In this document: in pieces, positions 26,710 to 37,235 of the stretch
Numbering within the stretch: the first letter of the stretch is position 1
Layout: the number at the start of each line of letters is the position of its first letter
The notes under the pieces: generated by a model
What the model was told of the DNA's origin: nothing
The model's input: only the letters and a program-made list of their open reading frames with translations
Databases searched by the model: none
Program-made: the position numbers and the translations under genes
Assembly (NCBI RefSeq): GCF_002157875.1
Contig: NZ_CP021376.1
Coordinates: 1,426,001 to 1,490,000, forward strand
Origin: Oceanisphaera avium
GTDB taxonomy: Bacteria; Pseudomonadota; Gammaproteobacteria; Enterobacterales; Aeromonadaceae
Direction of reading: 5' to 3'
Length of the DNA: 64,000 nt

Positions 26710-27819
26710 TTATTCAGTGACGTACTCCACCACTTCTAGACCAAAACCAGAGAGGGCATGGTAGCGCTTAGGTGAGCTAAGCAGTGTCATTTTTCCTACC
26801 CCTAACGCTTGCAAAATTTGCGAGCCCACGCCCACTCGGCGAGAAGTACCGCGCCATTTAGGGGCTTCTGCTTGCTCGCCTTTGTCCACAGCTTCAAATT
26901 GGCGCACCACTGAAAGTAGCTGATCGGGCGCTTGTTCTTGGCCTAATATCACTAACACACCCCCCTCATCGGCAATGCGTTGCATCGACTTAGCTAAGGG
27001 CCAAGTGCGCGCCGATAAGCGGTCAGTCATTAAAATATCGGTAAACACATCATGAATATGCACGCGCACCAAGGTCGCTTTATTAGGTTCAATGTCACCC
27101 TTTTTTAGGGCAAAGTGCACTTGGTTATCAATGGTGTCTCTAAAGGTGATTAACTCAAACTCGCCAAATTCGGTAGGCAAGGTGCAGCGAGCCACTTGCT
27201 CTATGGTGGTTTCATGCTGATTACGGTATTCAATTAAATCAGCAATGGTGCCCAATTTAATACCGTGTTGTTCGGCAAAGACTTCTAGATCTGGGCGACG
27301 GGCCATGGTGCCATCTTCATTTAAGATCTCCACAATCACCGCTGAAGGCTCAAGACCTGCCAAGCGTGCTAAATCACAGCCCGCTTCTGTATGGCCGGCA
27401 CGGGTTAATACGCCGCCATTTTGTGCTTTAAGTGGAAAGATATGCCCAGGCTGGACTAAGTCGGAGGGCTTAGCGTCGGGTGCTACCGCCGCTTGCACAG
27501 TGCGCGCACGATCGGCGGCAGAAATTCCTGTGGTCACGCCAGACGCCGCCTCAATAGAGACGGTAAAAGCGGTCGAAAACTGTTCAGTATTACGACTCAC
27601 CATTTGAGGAATGTTCAGCTGGCGGCATCGAGCTTCGGTGAGCGTTAAACAAATTAAACCGCGCCCATATTTAGCCATAAAATTAATGTCGTCGGGGCGG
27701 ACATGGTGCGAGGCCATGATCAAGTCGCCTTCATTTTCTCGGTCTTCGTCATCCATTAAGATGACCATTTTGCCTTGGCGAATATCGTCAATAATATCTT
27801 GGGTGCTACTTAAGGCCAT
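26710..27819 (-). CDS. ribBA: 3,4-dihydroxy-2-butanone 4-phosphate synthase with degenerate GTP cyclohydrolase II domain
   Basis: The N-terminal RibB domain (about residues 1-200) makes dihydroxybutanone phosphate from ribulose 5-phosphate for riboflavin. [15 protein letters not shown], the DRARTVQAA segment and [21 protein letters not shown] are intact. The C-terminal half is RibA-like ([15 protein letters not shown] onward), but the RVHSEC...CDCG zinc-cysteine region of true cyclohydrolase II is replaced by [19 protein letters not shown]. That domain is therefore very likely inactive. Start at 27819 has AGAGGA upstream; an earlier in-frame ATG at 27840 is less likely. 369 residues. Confidence 0.92.
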   Translation of the reverse strand: MALSSTQDIIDDIRQGKMVILMDDEDRENEGDLIMASHHVRPDDINFMAKYGRGLICLTLTEARCRQLNIPQMVSRNTEQFSTAFTVSIEAASGVTTGISAADRARTVQAAVAPDAKPSDLVQPGHIFPLKAQNGGVLTRAGHTEAGCDLARLAGLEPSAVIVEILNEDGTMARRPDLEVFAEQHGIKLGTIADLIEYRNQHETTIEQVARCTLPTEFGEFELITFRDTIDNQVHFALKKGDIEPNKATLVRVHIHDVFTDILMTDRLSARTWPLAKSMQRIADEGGVLVILGQEQAPDQLLSVVRQFEAVDKGEQAEAPKWRGTSRRVGVGSQILQALGVGKMTLLSSPKRYHALSGFGLEVVEYVTE

Positions 27820-27990
27820 GGATTCCTCTCTTATCTTCATACAGGGAAGCGCACCTTAAAGGCGAGCGCTCACCGTTTGCGCGCATCATAAAGCCAACGG
27901 CTTAAGGTTACTGTTAGGTAGCCCTCAAAAGTGACCCGCTCCCTAGTGCCTGGTAAACCTTAGTTTTGAGTCTTTATTAACACTTATTTA

Positions 27991-29163
27991 TTAAGGCTCA
28001 ATGTGGTAGCGAATATGGGCACTCAGTTTTAAATCATTACCAATAAAACGCACATCTTGCCATTCTAAGTCAATTACTTGGCTCATGTCGGTTAAGGGCG
28101 CTAAATTAAATAAGCCGCGCGCACTATTGCCCATCAGCTTAGGTGCTTGATACAAGATAAGCTCATGGACTAATTGCTGCCCTAATAAGGCACCTGCTAG
28201 TTGCGCGCCCGCCTCTACCCACAAGTGATTGATTTGTCGACGCCCCAACTCTTGCATCAAGGCGCTTAAGTCTAATTTACCGTCGGGCGCTAAGGGCAAT
28301 ACGCACTCTTCTACTTGTTCATTAAAATCCCCACTTGCGTGGCTGCGCAACAATAAAATGGGGCCGGGCAAACTAAATAGCTTAAGTGAAGGCGTGAGGC
28401 GATTTCTTGTATCAATAATAACGCGCAGCGGTTGGCGAAGGGTCGGTGCTGTTGACGAACCAAAACCTTCGGGCTCGCCATAATCTGATGCCACACTGGC
28501 AGGCAGTTCACTCCAACGCACATTTAAGCTGGCATTATCCATTATTACGGTATCGGCACCCGATAAAATAGCGCAACTTAAGGCGCGGTGGCGTTGTACA
28601 TCACGCCGCGCATGGGGGCCGGTTATCCATTTACTTTGGCCATTGGCCAATGCGGTGCGCCCATCTAAGCTAGCCGCTAATTTGAGGGTGACATAGGGCA
28701 AACCAGTGCGCATACGGTGCATAAACCCCGTATTAAGCGTCTGTGCTTCTTCAGCCATTAGCCCTGCTTGAGCCATAATGCCCGCCGCTTCTAGCATAGC
28801 CAGGCCTTTCCCTGCCACTTGAGGATTTGCATCTACACACGCCACGACCACGCGCGCTACTTTGGCATCAATCAGCGCTTTAGCACAAGGCGGCGTGCGC
28901 CCGGTATGAGCACAAGGCTCTAGCGTCACATAAGCGGTGGCGCCCTCTGCGCGGGCACCGGCTTGGCGCAGAGCAAATACTTCGGCATGAGGACCCCCGG
29001 CTTGGCGATGACAGCCCTCACCAAGCAGCATATCTTCTCCTAGTAACCGATCATGCTTAACAATGACACAGCCCACGGCGGGGTTTGGACTGGTGGTATA
29101 ACACCCTCGGCGTGCAAGGGCGATGGCGCGGGCCATCCAACGGGCATCTTGGGCACTAAACAC
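27991..29163 (-). CDS. ribD: Riboflavin biosynthesis deaminase/reductase RibD
   Basis: A bifunctional cytoplasmic enzyme that deaminates the pyrimidine product of GTP cyclohydrolase II and then reduces its ribosyl chain. The N-terminal cytidine-deaminase-like domain has PHAEVFAL and VTLEPCAHTGRTPPC (zinc His and two Cys). The C-terminal DHFR-like reductase has LKLAASLDGRTALANGQSKW and WITGPHARRDVQRHRAL. 390 residues (E. coli 367). It starts with GTG immediately after the nrdR stop, with GGAG upstream, so nrdR-ribD are coupled. ribE, expected next in vibrios, is absent; ribBA follows after 171 bases. Confidence 0.95.
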   Translation of the reverse strand: MFSAQDARWMARAIALARRGCYTTSPNPAVGCVIVKHDRLLGEDMLLGEGCHRQAGGPHAEVFALRQAGARAEGATAYVTLEPCAHTGRTPPCAKALIDAKVARVVVACVDANPQVAGKGLAMLEAAGIMAQAGLMAEEAQTLNTGFMHRMRTGLPYVTLKLAASLDGRTALANGQSKWITGPHARRDVQRHRALSCAILSGADTVIMDNASLNVRWSELPASVASDYGEPEGFGSSTAPTLRQPLRVIIDTRNRLTPSLKLFSLPGPILLLRSHASGDFNEQVEECVLPLAPDGKLDLSALMQELGRRQINHLWVEAGAQLAGALLGQQLVHELILYQAPKLMGNSARGLFNLAPLTDMSQVIDLEWQDVRFIGNDLKLSAHIRYHIEP

Positions 29164-29613
29164 TTATTGCTCCAAACGGGCGATCTCTTCGCCAAATTCA
29201 CGTAAATCTTCAAAGCAGCGATACACAGAAGCAAAGCGAATATAGGCTACTTTATCAAGTAGCTTTAACTCTTCCATTACTAGATTGCCAATCAGCTCAG
29301 ACTTTACTTCTCGCTCTCCCGTGGCGCGCAGTTGCGACATAATACGGATCACTGACTGCTCAATGGCCTCTATGCTTACGGGGCGCTTTTCTAAGGCGCG
29401 CTGCATTCCTGCTTCTAATTTTTCTTCATTAAAGGGCTCGCGCATGCCATTGGTTTTAATAATACGCGGCATAACCAATTCGGCGGTTTCAAAGGTAGTA
29501 AAGCGCTCTTTACAGCTGTGGCATTCCCGTCGCCGACGCACTTGTAAGCCCTCGCCCACTAAGCGTGAGTCAATCACTTTAGTGTCGGTGGCATGACAAA
29601 AGGGACAATACAT
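29164..29613 (-). CDS. nrdR: Transcriptional repressor NrdR
   Basis: A 149-residue zinc-finger/ATP-cone repressor of ribonucleotide reductase genes that senses ATP versus dATP. The zinc ribbon uses CPFC at the N-terminus and CHSC about 30 residues later, inside [17 protein letters not shown]. The ATP-cone begins with [19 protein letters not shown]. Length is exactly that of E. coli NrdR. It is directly followed by ribD, the near-universal gammaproteobacterial pairing. Confidence 0.97.
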   Translation of the reverse strand: MYCPFCHATDTKVIDSRLVGEGLQVRRRRECHSCKERFTTFETAELVMPRIIKTNGMREPFNEEKLEAGMQRALEKRPVSIEAIEQSVIRIMSQLRATGEREVKSELIGNLVMEELKLLDKVAYIRFASVYRCFEDLREFGEEIARLEQ

Positions 29614-29685
29614 AACGCCTCCTAAGCTAGCTTAAATTCTCAGCATCACAATGCAGCTTAAATAATAAAAGCGCGTGGTCACCAA

Positions 29686-29714
29686 TAAAAACGGGACCCT
29701 AAGGCCCCGTTTAC
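29686..29714 (-). terminator. Intrinsic terminator of glyA
   Basis: ACGGG/CCCGT stem (29691-29695 with 29706-29710), extended by A/T pairs and an inner CC/GG. A T-rich tract follows on the minus strand, 27 bases past the glyA stop. Confidence 0.65.
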
Positions 29715-29740
29715 TACATCACTCATCCTCAAGACTGAGC

Positions 29741-30994
29741 TTAAGCATAAACAGGGTGGCGACGACAGATCTCTTGAACTTGCTCTTTCACAGCAGCAAT
29801 CGCAGCATCATCATTGATGTTATCTAACACATCACAAATCCAACCGGCTAATTGGCGCACATCGTCTTCATTAAAACCACGACGAGTAACGGCTGGCGTG
29901 CCAATACGGATCCCAGAAGTTACAAACGGTGAGCGAGGATCGTTAGGAACAGCATTTTTATTAACTGTGATAAAGGCTTTACCCAAGGCGGCATCAGCGT
30001 CTTTTCCTGTGATGTCTTTGTCAATTAAGTCGAGTAGGAACAAGTGGTTATGAGTACCACCTGACACCACTTTATAACCGCGCTTAATGAATTCATCGGC
30101 CATGGCTTGGGCATTTTTCAATACATTGCCTTGATACACCTTGAATTCTGGCTCCATGGCTTCTTTAAAAGCCACCGCTTTGCCGGCAATCACGTGCATT
30201 AAGGGGCCGCCTTGACCACCTGGGAATACTGCAGAGTTAAGCTTTTTTTCTAGCTCTTCATTATTTTCTGCAGATAACACCAAACCGCCACGAGGGCCGG
30301 CCAAGGTTTTATGGGTAGTAGTAGTAACCACATGCGCATGCTTAATTGGGCTTGGATAATGACCGGTGGCAATCATGCCCGCCACGTGGGCCATGTCCAC
30401 CATAAACCAAGCATCAATTTTATCGGCAATTTCACGCATGCGCGCCCAATCAACGATGCCAGAAAATGCCGAGAAACCACCAATAATCATCTTTGGCTTA
30501 TGCTCAAGCGCTAAGCGCTCCATTTCATCATAATCAATCTCACCCGCTTCGTTAATGCCGTAGGGGATGATGTTATACATTTTTCCTGAGAAGTTAGCAG
30601 GAGAGCCATGGGTTAAATGACCACCGTGGGCTAAGTTCATGCCCATCACAGTGTCGCCTGGCTTAACCAAGGCCATAAATACCGCCGAGTTGGCTTGTGA
30701 GCCAGAGTGAGGCTGGACGTTAGCGTATGTGGCGCCAAATAATTCTTTGGCACGATCAATCGCTAATTGCTCAACGATATCTACATATTCGCAGCCGCCA
30801 TAAAAGCGACGACCGGGGTAACCTTCGGCGTATTTATTGGTCAGCTGAGAGCCCTGAGCTTCCATGACGCGAGGGCTGGTGTAGTTTTCTGAAGCGATTA
30901 ACTCTATGTGCTCTTCTTGGCGCTGAGTTTCATCGCACACGGCTTGCCATAACTGGGGATCATAATCGGCAATATTCATGTCGCGGGTTAACAT
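29741..30994 (-). CDS. glyA: Serine hydroxymethyltransferase
   Basis: A PLP enzyme that converts serine and tetrahydrofolate to glycine and methylene-THF, the main source of one-carbon units. It has 417 residues, identical in length to E. coli Gly[40 protein letters not shown] and the PLP-lysine motif [15 protein letters not shown] are all present. It starts [12 protein letters not shown], as E. coli does. Upstream (30995-31257) I saw no convincing PurR or MetR site, so regulation is not shown. Confidence 0.97.
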   Translation of the reverse strand: MLTRDMNIADYDPQLWQAVCDETQRQEEHIELIASENYTSPRVMEAQGSQLTNKYAEGYPGRRFYGGCEYVDIVEQLAIDRAKELFGATYANVQPHSGSQANSAVFMALVKPGDTVMGMNLAHGGHLTHGSPANFSGKMYNIIPYGINEAGEIDYDEMERLALEHKPKMIIGGFSAFSGIVDWARMREIADKIDAWFMVDMAHVAGMIATGHYPSPIKHAHVVTTTTHKTLAGPRGGLVLSAENNEELEKKLNSAVFPGGQGGPLMHVIAGKAVAFKEAMEPEFKVYQGNVLKNAQAMADEFIKRGYKVVSGGTHNHLFLLDLIDKDITGKDADAALGKAFITVNKNAVPNDPRSPFVTSGIRIGTPAVTRRGFNEDDVRQLAGWICDVLDNINDDAAIAAVKEQVQEICRRHPVYA

Positions 30995-31257
30995 TGTCTC
31001 TCCTGACTCATGGGGGATATTAAAAATTTCGCATTAGTTTACCCTTAAGCAAAGAAATGGCCTAGCCCTGCAACTCGGCTTCGCGTACTTATTTATCTTT
31101 ACGTAAAATAAGCTTGTTATGTTTTCGCGATATCCTTCATAGTTTGCGCCTTAGTAGGGTAGATCTGTGCGCTAAAGCCGATAGAATGACAGTTTTGGCC
31201 GAGTTATAGCCTAAGCCTTTATTTAATACTCAAAGGCGCGCTACCTCTGGGGAGAAT

Positions 31258-31878
31258 ATGCAAGATTTTATCGTAACGTCACAACGTCGAGCCGAGCTCT
31301 ATCACTGGTTTACCGCTTTATTGTCCCTGCCTTTAACCGCACAAGATTTAGACGAGTTTGGCAGTTACGACATGCATGATTTTTTAAATAGCTTGGCGAC
31401 ACTTGACCCTTTACACGACGCTACACAAGCGTTTCGTGCTAAAACCGAGCACGTGTTGGCACTACAAGCGCCACAAGCGACACTTAATCAGCAGTATCAG
31501 CAGTTGTTTGAGCAGCACTCCTTATTGGATAGCAGTGCATTTGGTGAGCCTTCTCAAGCGTCGCTATTATTAATGAGCGTATTGTTAAAACAACACGGCA
31601 CTCAACTAAGTGATGACGACCCGCTCCATATCTGTAATCAACTTGAAATGATGGCTAGCCTCGCCTTAGCCGCCACAGAAGCAGACAGCGAGGCGGTGCG
31701 TCTTGAATTATTAGACCAACAAAGAGAGCTGGCTAATGATTTACTGCTCAATAATTTGCCCCAGCTAGCCAAGGCCTGCGCCACTCATGACAGCTTTGGG
31801 TTTTATGCCAGCGCCACCCAGTTGTTATTGGCCTTTTTTAGTATGGACATCCATTACCTTAATAATGTGGCTCCCTAA
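31258..31878 (+). CDS. TorD/DmsD-family molybdoenzyme chaperone
   Basis: A 206-residue all-helical cytoplasmic chaperone of the TorD family, which binds Tat signal peptides and folding intermediates of molybdenum enzymes. The core pattern is present: an early LYHWFTALLSLPL helix, LNQQYQQLFEQHSLLD, EPSQASLLLMSVLLKQHG, the DPLHICNQLEMMASLALAATE helix (family D-H-x3-E-x-M region near residue 123) and a terminal FYASATQLLLAFF helix. No molybdoenzyme gene adjoins it, so its client is elsewhere. GGGGAG precedes the ATG. It is three bases before the DUF2956 gene. Confidence 0.8.
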   Translation: MQDFIVTSQRRAELYHWFTALLSLPLTAQDLDEFGSYDMHDFLNSLATLDPLHDATQAFRAKTEHVLALQAPQATLNQQYQQLFEQHSLLDSSAFGEPSQASLLLMSVLLKQHGTQLSDDDPLHICNQLEMMASLALAATEADSEAVRLELLDQQRELANDLLLNNLPQLAKACATHDSFGFYASATQLLLAFFSMDIHYLNNVAP

Positions 31879-31881
31879 CTC

Positions 31882-32250
31882 ATGAATAAACCTAGCCGAG
31901 CAAAGCGCCGCCCTTCTCTAGAAACTCAAGCCGAGGCCGAGCGCATTGCTAAAGCCACGCAAAAGCCCGGCCAAACTAAAGAACAAACCCGCTTAATTGC
32001 CCAAGGCGTGCAAAAAGGCATAGATGAATATAAGAAACAGCAAAAAGTACGCGCTCGCGCCGCCGATAAAGCGAAAAAACAGCGTATAAAAAATGCCGTC
32101 CTAGAAGAAAATGAGAGCCAGTTTATGCAGGCGGAGCGCGAGTTAACGCCCGTATCTCATTCCTATGGCGCCTGGTTACCCTGGGCGTTACTCATGGTAA
32201 GCTGGCTGGGCTTTGCACTTTTTTATTGGCAATTTATGCGTGCTCAATAA
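31882..32250 (+). CDS. DUF2956 family protein
   Basis: A 122-residue, highly basic, Lys/Arg/Gln-rich protein with a single C-terminal membrane span (LPWALLMVSWLGFALFYW, about residues 98-115). The block SLETQAEAERIAKATQKPGQ, continuing TKEQTRLIAQGVQKGIDEYK, marks the DUF2956 family, known from vibrios, aeromonads and Shewanella. Residues 30-90 look like a charged helix or coiled coil. Function unknown. It starts three bases after the TorD-family gene, so they are an operon, which hints at a shared role. Confidence 0.85.
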   Translation: MNKPSRAKRRPSLETQAEAERIAKATQKPGQTKEQTRLIAQGVQKGIDEYKKQQKVRARAADKAKKQRIKNAVLEENESQFMQAERELTPVSHSYGAWLPWALLMVSWLGFALFYWQFMRAQ

Positions 32251-32270
32251 GATGACTACGCCTTCGCGCC

Positions 32271-32373
32271 TGCTAGTTATTCAGTGCTCTACTCTTTTAC
32301 ACCTTGAGGGTAAAAGTAGGATCCTACGCACGTCTATTTGTTAAAAAATATGCTAGTTATAGCCTTAACTAGC
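32271..32373. promoter_or_regulatory. Repeated and palindromic motif upstream of acs
   Basis: TGCTAGTTAT occurs at 32271-32280 and again exactly 80 bases later at 32351-32360. The second copy forms one arm of a perfect 8-bp inverted repeat (GCTAGTTA, six-base spacer, TAACTAGC) at 32352-32373. There is no T-run. An operator for acs is plausible but not proven. Confidence 0.4.
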
Positions 32374-32519
32374 CAAAAGTCTAATTGAGAGCCACAGGTA
32401 ACTGCGTCACCTTGTTACATAATGGTTAATCTTGTTTATTAGCCCATATTGACTAACTTGGGCGTAAATAATGTTGTCATACCCTAGGGGTAATTTGGTT
32501 TATACCAAGGAGCGGAATA

Positions 32520-34469
32520 ATGAGTGAAGTTAAGGTTCATCCGGTTAAGGCACACATTGCCGAGCACGCCCACCTCGATGAGGCGGGTTACTTGCGCATG
32601 TATCAAGAGTCTATTGAGGCTCCTGATAAATTTTGGGCAGAGCAAGGTAAGTGCATCGACTGGATTACGCCCTATACCAAGGTGAAACATACTTCCTTTG
32701 ATCCGGGCCATATCAGCATTAAATGGTTTGAAGATGGCACCCTTAACGTCTCGGCCAACTGCATCGATCGCCATTTAGCCACTAAAGCCGATGACGTCGC
32801 CATTATTTGGGAAGGCGACAATCCTGATGATGATAAAAAAGTTACCTATCGCCAATTACATGAGCAAGTGTGTCGCTTTGCTAACGTGCTTAAAGCTCAA
32901 GGCGTAAAAAAAGGCGATGTGGTGAGTCTTTATATGCCCATGGTGGTAGAGGCCGCCGTCGCCATGCTGGCCTGTACGCGTATTGGCGCCGTGCACTCTG
33001 TGGTATTTGGTGGATTTTCTCCCGATGCGGTGGCCAGTCGTATTATCGACTCTAATGCCAAATTAGTAATCACCGCCGATGAAGGCTTACGCGGTGGGCG
33101 TGCAGTGCCGCTTAAAGCTAACGTCGATGCCGCCTTGGCTAAGCCAGGTGTGAGTAAAGACTGTAAAGTGATTGTGTATCAGCGTACGGGTAATGAGGTG
33201 GCGTGGGATAGCGAGCGTAATATTTGGTGGCATGAAGCCATGGCCAAGGTAGACGCCGTGTGTGAGCCAGAAGTCATGAAGGCTGAAGACCCGCTGTTTA
33301 TTCTCTACACCTCAGGCTCCACCGGCACACCCAAAGGCGTATTGCACACCACAGGCGGTTATTTAGTTTATGCCGCCATGACCTTTAAATATATTTTTGA
33401 TTATCACCCAGGTGATGTGCACTGGTGTACGGCGGATGTAGGTTGGGTAACGGGACACTCCTATATTTTATATGGTCCACTAGCTAATGGTGCTACTACT
33501 TTAATGTTTGAAGGGGTGCCCAATTATCCTAAAACCAGTCGCATGAGCGAAATTGTTGATAAGCACCACGTTAATATTTTATATACCGCCCCTACGGCGA
33601 TTCGTGCCTTTATGGCTAAAGGTGATGAAGCGGTAGAGGGCACCAGTCGCAAGAGCTTGCGTATTCTTGGCTCTGTAGGCGAGCCCATCAACCCCGAAGC
33701 TTGGGAGTGGTACTACCGAGTAATTGGCGATGAGCGCTGTCCTATTGTGGATACTTGGTGGCAAACTGAGACCGGCGGAATTTTAATTGCGCCGCTGCCC
33801 GGCGCCACTACCCTAAAAGCCGGCTCCGCCACCCGCCCTTTCTTTGGTGTACAACCGGCCATCGTCGATGGTGAGGGTACTATTTTAGAAGGAGCAGTGG
33901 AAGGTAACTTAGTGATCCTCGACTCTTGGCCTGGCCAAATGCGCACTATCTATGGCGATCACGACCGATTTGAGCAAACCTACTTCTCCACCTTCCCTGG
34001 CACCTACTTCTGTGGTGATGGCGCTAAGCGCGATGAAGACGGTTATTACTGGATTACCGGGCGCGTGGATGATGTGCTAAACGTATCCGGCCACCGTATG
34101 GGCACCGCAGAAATAGAGTCAGCCCTAGTGGCTCACCCTAAAATTGCTGAAGCGGCCATTGTGGGTGTACCTCATGAGATTAAAGGCCAAGGCATTTACG
34201 CCTACATCACCTTAAATGAAGGTGAAGTGCCCAGCGCTGAATTACATAAAGAGGTAAAAGATTGGGTGCGTAAAGAAATAGGCCCCATCGCTTCGCCAGA
34301 CATTATCCACTGGGCCGAGGGCTTACCTAAAACTCGCTCCGGTAAGATAATGCGCAGAATTTTGCGAAAAATTGCCACCGGCGAAACCGATACCTTAGGC
34401 GATACTTCAACCCTGGCCGATCCGGCGGTAGTGGATCGCTTAATTGCTGAGCGTAACCAAGCTTCCTAA
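32520..34469 (+). CDS. acs: Acetyl-CoA synthetase
   Basis: Activates acetate to acetyl-CoA through acetyl-AMP, allowing growth on low acetate; cytoplasmic. 649 residues (E. coli 652). P-loop-like motif [15 protein letters not shown] is near residue 262, the WWQTETGG adenylation motif near 412 and the C-terminal [16 protein letters not shown], whose second Lys is the reversible acetylation site in this family. AAGGAGCGG precedes the ATG. Monocistronic, with a terminator right after. CRP or other sites could not be identified upstream, apart from the palindrome noted. Confidence 0.97.
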   Translation: MSEVKVHPVKAHIAEHAHLDEAGYLRMYQESIEAPDKFWAEQGKCIDWITPYTKVKHTSFDPGHISIKWFEDGTLNVSANCIDRHLATKADDVAIIWEGDNPDDDKKVTYRQLHEQVCRFANVLKAQGVKKGDVVSLYMPMVVEAAVAMLACTRIGAVHSVVFGGFSPDAVASRIIDSNAKLVITADEGLRGGRAVPLKANVDAALAKPGVSKDCKVIVYQRTGNEVAWDSERNIWWHEAMAKVDAVCEPEVMKAEDPLFILYTSGSTGTPKGVLHTTGGYLVYAAMTFKYIFDYHPGDVHWCTADVGWVTGHSYILYGPLANGATTLMFEGVPNYPKTSRMSEIVDKHHVNILYTAPTAIRAFMAKGDEAVEGTSRKSLRILGSVGEPINPEAWEWYYRVIGDERCPIVDTWWQTETGGILIAPLPGATTLKAGSATRPFFGVQPAIVDGEGTILEGAVEGNLVILDSWPGQMRTIYGDHDRFEQTYFSTFPGTYFCGDGAKRDEDGYYWITGRVDDVLNVSGHRMGTAEIESALVAHPKIAEAAIVGVPHEIKGQGIYAYITLNEGEVPSAELHKEVKDWVRKEIGPIASPDIIHWAEGLPKTRSGKIMRRILRKIATGETDTLGDTSTLADPAVVDRLIAERNQAS

Positions 34470-34898
34470 CGGTTGCCTTATAAAGATGCCGCCTTAGCGC
34501 GGCATTTTTTATGGCTGGCCTTAATGAGTGGACTTAGTGTTAGCTAAATTGCCTAGCTCGCGGCAAATTATGTCTTAAAAAATCCTAGTATTACTTATAT
34601 CGCTTAGTAAACCTGCTTAATAAAAGGCTAAAAATGACGACAAGATCACGGATTTTTTATTTATTAGCCTAAACGTCACGAGCCACCCCCGCCCGGTAGA
34701 CCAAAAAAGCGCAGTACGCGGTTAAAATTGAGTTCTTTTAGTCATTAGACCAGTAATTTGCTGCCAATTCCCACGAAATCGCTATAATTGGCCCGTCTGA
34801 GCTAAACCGAAGATTTTATTTGCCAGTTATGGGCAAAAACGGATAGGCTCCTTAACTAACGATGTAAACACCGCAAGATTGCCGAGGATTGCTGCACA
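34470..34898. other. acs-aroQ gap
   Basis: 429 bases holding the acs terminator at its left end and a TATAAT at 34783-34788, probably the -10 of the aroQ-accB-accC transcript. A TTGCTG 19 bases upstream (34758-34763) is a possible but widely spaced -35. Between them I saw no gene or structure. Confidence 0.45.
34486..34510 (+). terminator. Intrinsic terminator of acs
   Basis: A 7-bp stem (34486-34492 with 34499-34505) with loop CTTAGC, followed by six T. Confidence 0.85.
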
Positions 34899-35348
34899 AT
34901 GGCCGAACATTTCCGAATTCTGTTACTTAACGGACCCAACCTTAATCTGTTAGGACAACGGGAGCCGGGCATTTACGGTCAAGAGGGGTTAGCAGATATT
35001 GTTACTCGTTTAACTAAGCAAGCCAGTGCCCAGCAGATAGCGCTGAGTCATCTGCAGTCTAATGCGGAACATCAACTCATTGATGCCATACACCAAGCTT
35101 ACGGTCAGCAGGATTTTATTATTATTAATCCCGCGGCCTTTACGCACACCAGTGTGGCCATTCGCGATGCGTTATTGGGAGTTAACATTCCTTTTATCGA
35201 AGTTCACTTATCGAATGTGCACGCTCGTGAGCCGTTTCGTCATCATTCTTATCTGGCCGATAAAGCGCTAGGAGTGATTTGCGGATTGGGTAGTGATGGT
35301 TACGAATTTGCCCTGGAAGCGGCGAGTCGTTATTTACGTCGTCGTTAA
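34899..35348 (+). CDS. aroQ: Type II 3-dehydroquinate dehydratase
   Basis: Converts 3-dehydroquinate to 3-dehydroshikimate in aromatic amino acid synthesis, as a cytoplasmic dodecamer. 149 residues. [21 protein letters not shown] carries the catalytic Tyr and Arg (read here as two overlapping motifs), [15 protein letters not shown] the conserved Asn/Glu, [12 protein letters not shown] the substrate Asn, and [19 protein letters not shown] the lid His. It stands 35 bases before accB, the classic aroQ-accB-accC order of gammaproteobacteria. Confidence 0.96.
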   Translation: MAEHFRILLLNGPNLNLLGQREPGIYGQEGLADIVTRLTKQASAQQIALSHLQSNAEHQLIDAIHQAYGQQDFIIINPAAFTHTSVAIRDALLGVNIPFIEVHLSNVHAREPFRHHSYLADKALGVICGLGSDGYEFALEAASRYLRRR

Positions 35349-35383
35349 TTTCCAATTCAGTACCAACAAACAAGAGAATGCTC

Positions 35384-35857
35384 ATGGATATTCGTAAAAT
35401 TAAAAAACTGATCGAACTGGTTGAAGAGTCAGGTATCGCCGAACTGGAGATCTCTGAAGGTGAAGAGTCGGTTCGCATCAGCCGTTACGGCAATCCCCCT
35501 GCCATGATGCAGCCCCAGTATCAGCAGTTTCAAGCGGCACCAGCACCACAAGCAGCTCCTATGGCTCACGCCCTAGCACCCACGGCTCCTGCACCCGAAG
35601 AGCCAGGTGTACCGGCAATGAGCGGTCATGTTATGCGCTCACCTATGGTAGGTACTTTCTACCGTGCCGCCAGCCCAGGTGCGAAAGACTTCGTTGAAGT
35701 AGGCCAAACTGTGAACGTAGGGGATACCTTGTGCATCGTTGAAGCCATGAAGATGATGAACCAAATTGAAGCCGATAAAGGGGGCGTTATTAAAGCCATC
35801 TTGATCGACAATGGCGAGCCGGTTGAGTTTGACGAGCCGCTGTTCATCATCGAATAA
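35384..35857 (+). CDS. accB: Biotin carboxyl carrier protein of acetyl-CoA carboxylase
   Basis: A 157-residue carrier that shuttles carboxybiotin from AccC to the carboxyltransferase AccAD in fatty acid synthesis. N-terminal [20 protein letters not shown], a Pro/Ala/Gln-rich flexible linker at about residues 38-75, and the biotinyl domain with EAMKMMN, in which K123 is biotinylated. I chose the ATG at 35384 because AGAGA is six bases upstream and it matches the family start MDIRKIKK. An ATG two codons earlier is also in frame. Ten bases before accC. Confidence 0.97.
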   Translation: MDIRKIKKLIELVEESGIAELEISEGEESVRISRYGNPPAMMQPQYQQFQAAPAPQAAPMAHALAPTAPAPEEPGVPAMSGHVMRSPMVGTFYRAASPGAKDFVEVGQTVNVGDTLCIVEAMKMMNQIEADKGGVIKAILIDNGEPVEFDEPLFIIE

Positions 35858-35867
35858 AGGAAGTCTC

Positions 35868-37208
35868 ATGCTGGATAAAGTAGTCATCGCTAATCGCGGT
35901 GAAATTGCCTTGCGGATCCTGCGCGCTTGTAAAGAGCTCGGGATCAAAACGGTAGCGGTGCACTCCACGGCCGACCGTGAATTAAAACACGTACTGTTAG
36001 CTGACGAGTCCATCTGTATCGGTGGTAATCAGTCAAGCCAGTCGTATTTAAATATTCCCTCTATTATTGCGGCGGCTGAAGTCACCGATGCAGTTGCGAT
36101 TCACCCAGGATATGGCTTTTTGGCAGAAAATGCCGACTTTGCCGATCAGGTAGAAAAATCTGGCTTCGTCTTTATCGGTCCTAAAGGCGATACCATTCGC
36201 TTAATGGGTGATAAAGTTTCAGCCATCGCTGCCATGAAAAAAACCGGCGTGCCCTGTGTACCTGGTTCAGACGGCCCTATTAGCGACGATGCAAAGAAAA
36301 ACGCCGCCATTGCTAAGCGTATTGGTTACCCAGTGATCATTAAAGCTGCCGCAGGCGGTGGTGGTCGGGGTATGCGTGTGGTACGCAGCGAAGCCGAACT
36401 AGAGAAGTCCATTACCATGACCAAAGCCGAAGCCGGCTCTGTGTTTGGTAGTGATGTGGTATATATGGAGAAGTTCCTCGAGAACCCTCGCCACATTGAA
36501 ATTCAAATCTTAGCCGACGGCCAAGGCAATGCCATTCATTTAGGTGAGCGTGATTGCTCTATGCAGCGTCGTCACCAAAAAGTAGTAGAAGAAGCGCCCG
36601 CTCCTGGTATTACTGCAGAAATGCGCAAGTTTATCGGTGAGCGCTGCTGTAAAGCCTGTGTGGAAATTGGCTATCGTGGTGCCGGTACCTTTGAGTTCTT
36701 ATATGAAAATGGCGAATTCTATTTCATTGAAATGAATACCCGAATTCAGGTTGAGCACCCTATCACCGAGATGATCACCGGTGTGGACTTAATCAAAGAA
36801 CAACTGCGCATTGCGGCTGGCATGCCTTTGTCGATCACTCAAGAGCAAGTCACCGTTCGTGGCCATGCCATTGAGTGTCGAATTAATGCCGAAGACCCGC
36901 ACAGCTTTATTCCAAGCCCAGGCGAAATTACCTTATTCCACTCTCCAGGTGGCTTAGGTGTGCGTTGGGACTCGCATATTTATGCCGGTTATAAAGTGCC
37001 ACCTTACTACGACTCCATGATCGGTAAGCTTATCTGCTACGGCGAAAACCGCGATATTGCCATCGCGCGCATGACCCATGCCCTGAATGAGCTAGTGATA
37101 GAAGGTATTAAAACCAACATCCCACTGCATCAAGAAATTATGCGGGATGAAAATTTCCGAAATGGCGGCACCAATATCCATTACCTAGAGAAAAAACTGG
37201 GTCTGTAA
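35868..37208 (+). CDS. accC: Acetyl-CoA carboxylase biotin carboxylase subunit
   Basis: An ATP-grasp enzyme that carboxylates the biotin on AccB. 446 residues (E. coli 449). [35 protein letters not shown], the glycine-rich [12 protein letters not shown] loop, [16 protein letters not shown] and [16 protein letters not shown] are diagnostic. AAGGA lies upstream of the ATG at 35868; longer in-frame extensions into accB are not real. Last gene of aroQ-accB-accC. Confidence 0.98.
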   Translation: MLDKVVIANRGEIALRILRACKELGIKTVAVHSTADRELKHVLLADESICIGGNQSSQSYLNIPSIIAAAEVTDAVAIHPGYGFLAENADFADQVEKSGFVFIGPKGDTIRLMGDKVSAIAAMKKTGVPCVPGSDGPISDDAKKNAAIAKRIGYPVIIKAAAGGGGRGMRVVRSEAELEKSITMTKAEAGSVFGSDVVYMEKFLENPRHIEIQILADGQGNAIHLGERDCSMQRRHQKVVEEAPAPGITAEMRKFIGERCCKACVEIGYRGAGTFEFLYENGEFYFIEMNTRIQVEHPITEMITGVDLIKEQLRIAAGMPLSITQEQVTVRGHAIECRINAEDPHSFIPSPGEITLFHSPGGLGVRWDSHIYAGYKVPPYYDSMIGKLICYGENRDIAIARMTHALNELVIEGIKTNIPLHQEIMRDENFRNGGTNIHYLEKKLGL

Positions 37209-37235
37209 TTGATGCTCGCTATCCAGTAACTTGCT

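Noticed and set aside
35639..36013. 124-codon minus-strand frame across accB/accC
   Set aside because: Shadow of two well-conserved genes on the other strand.
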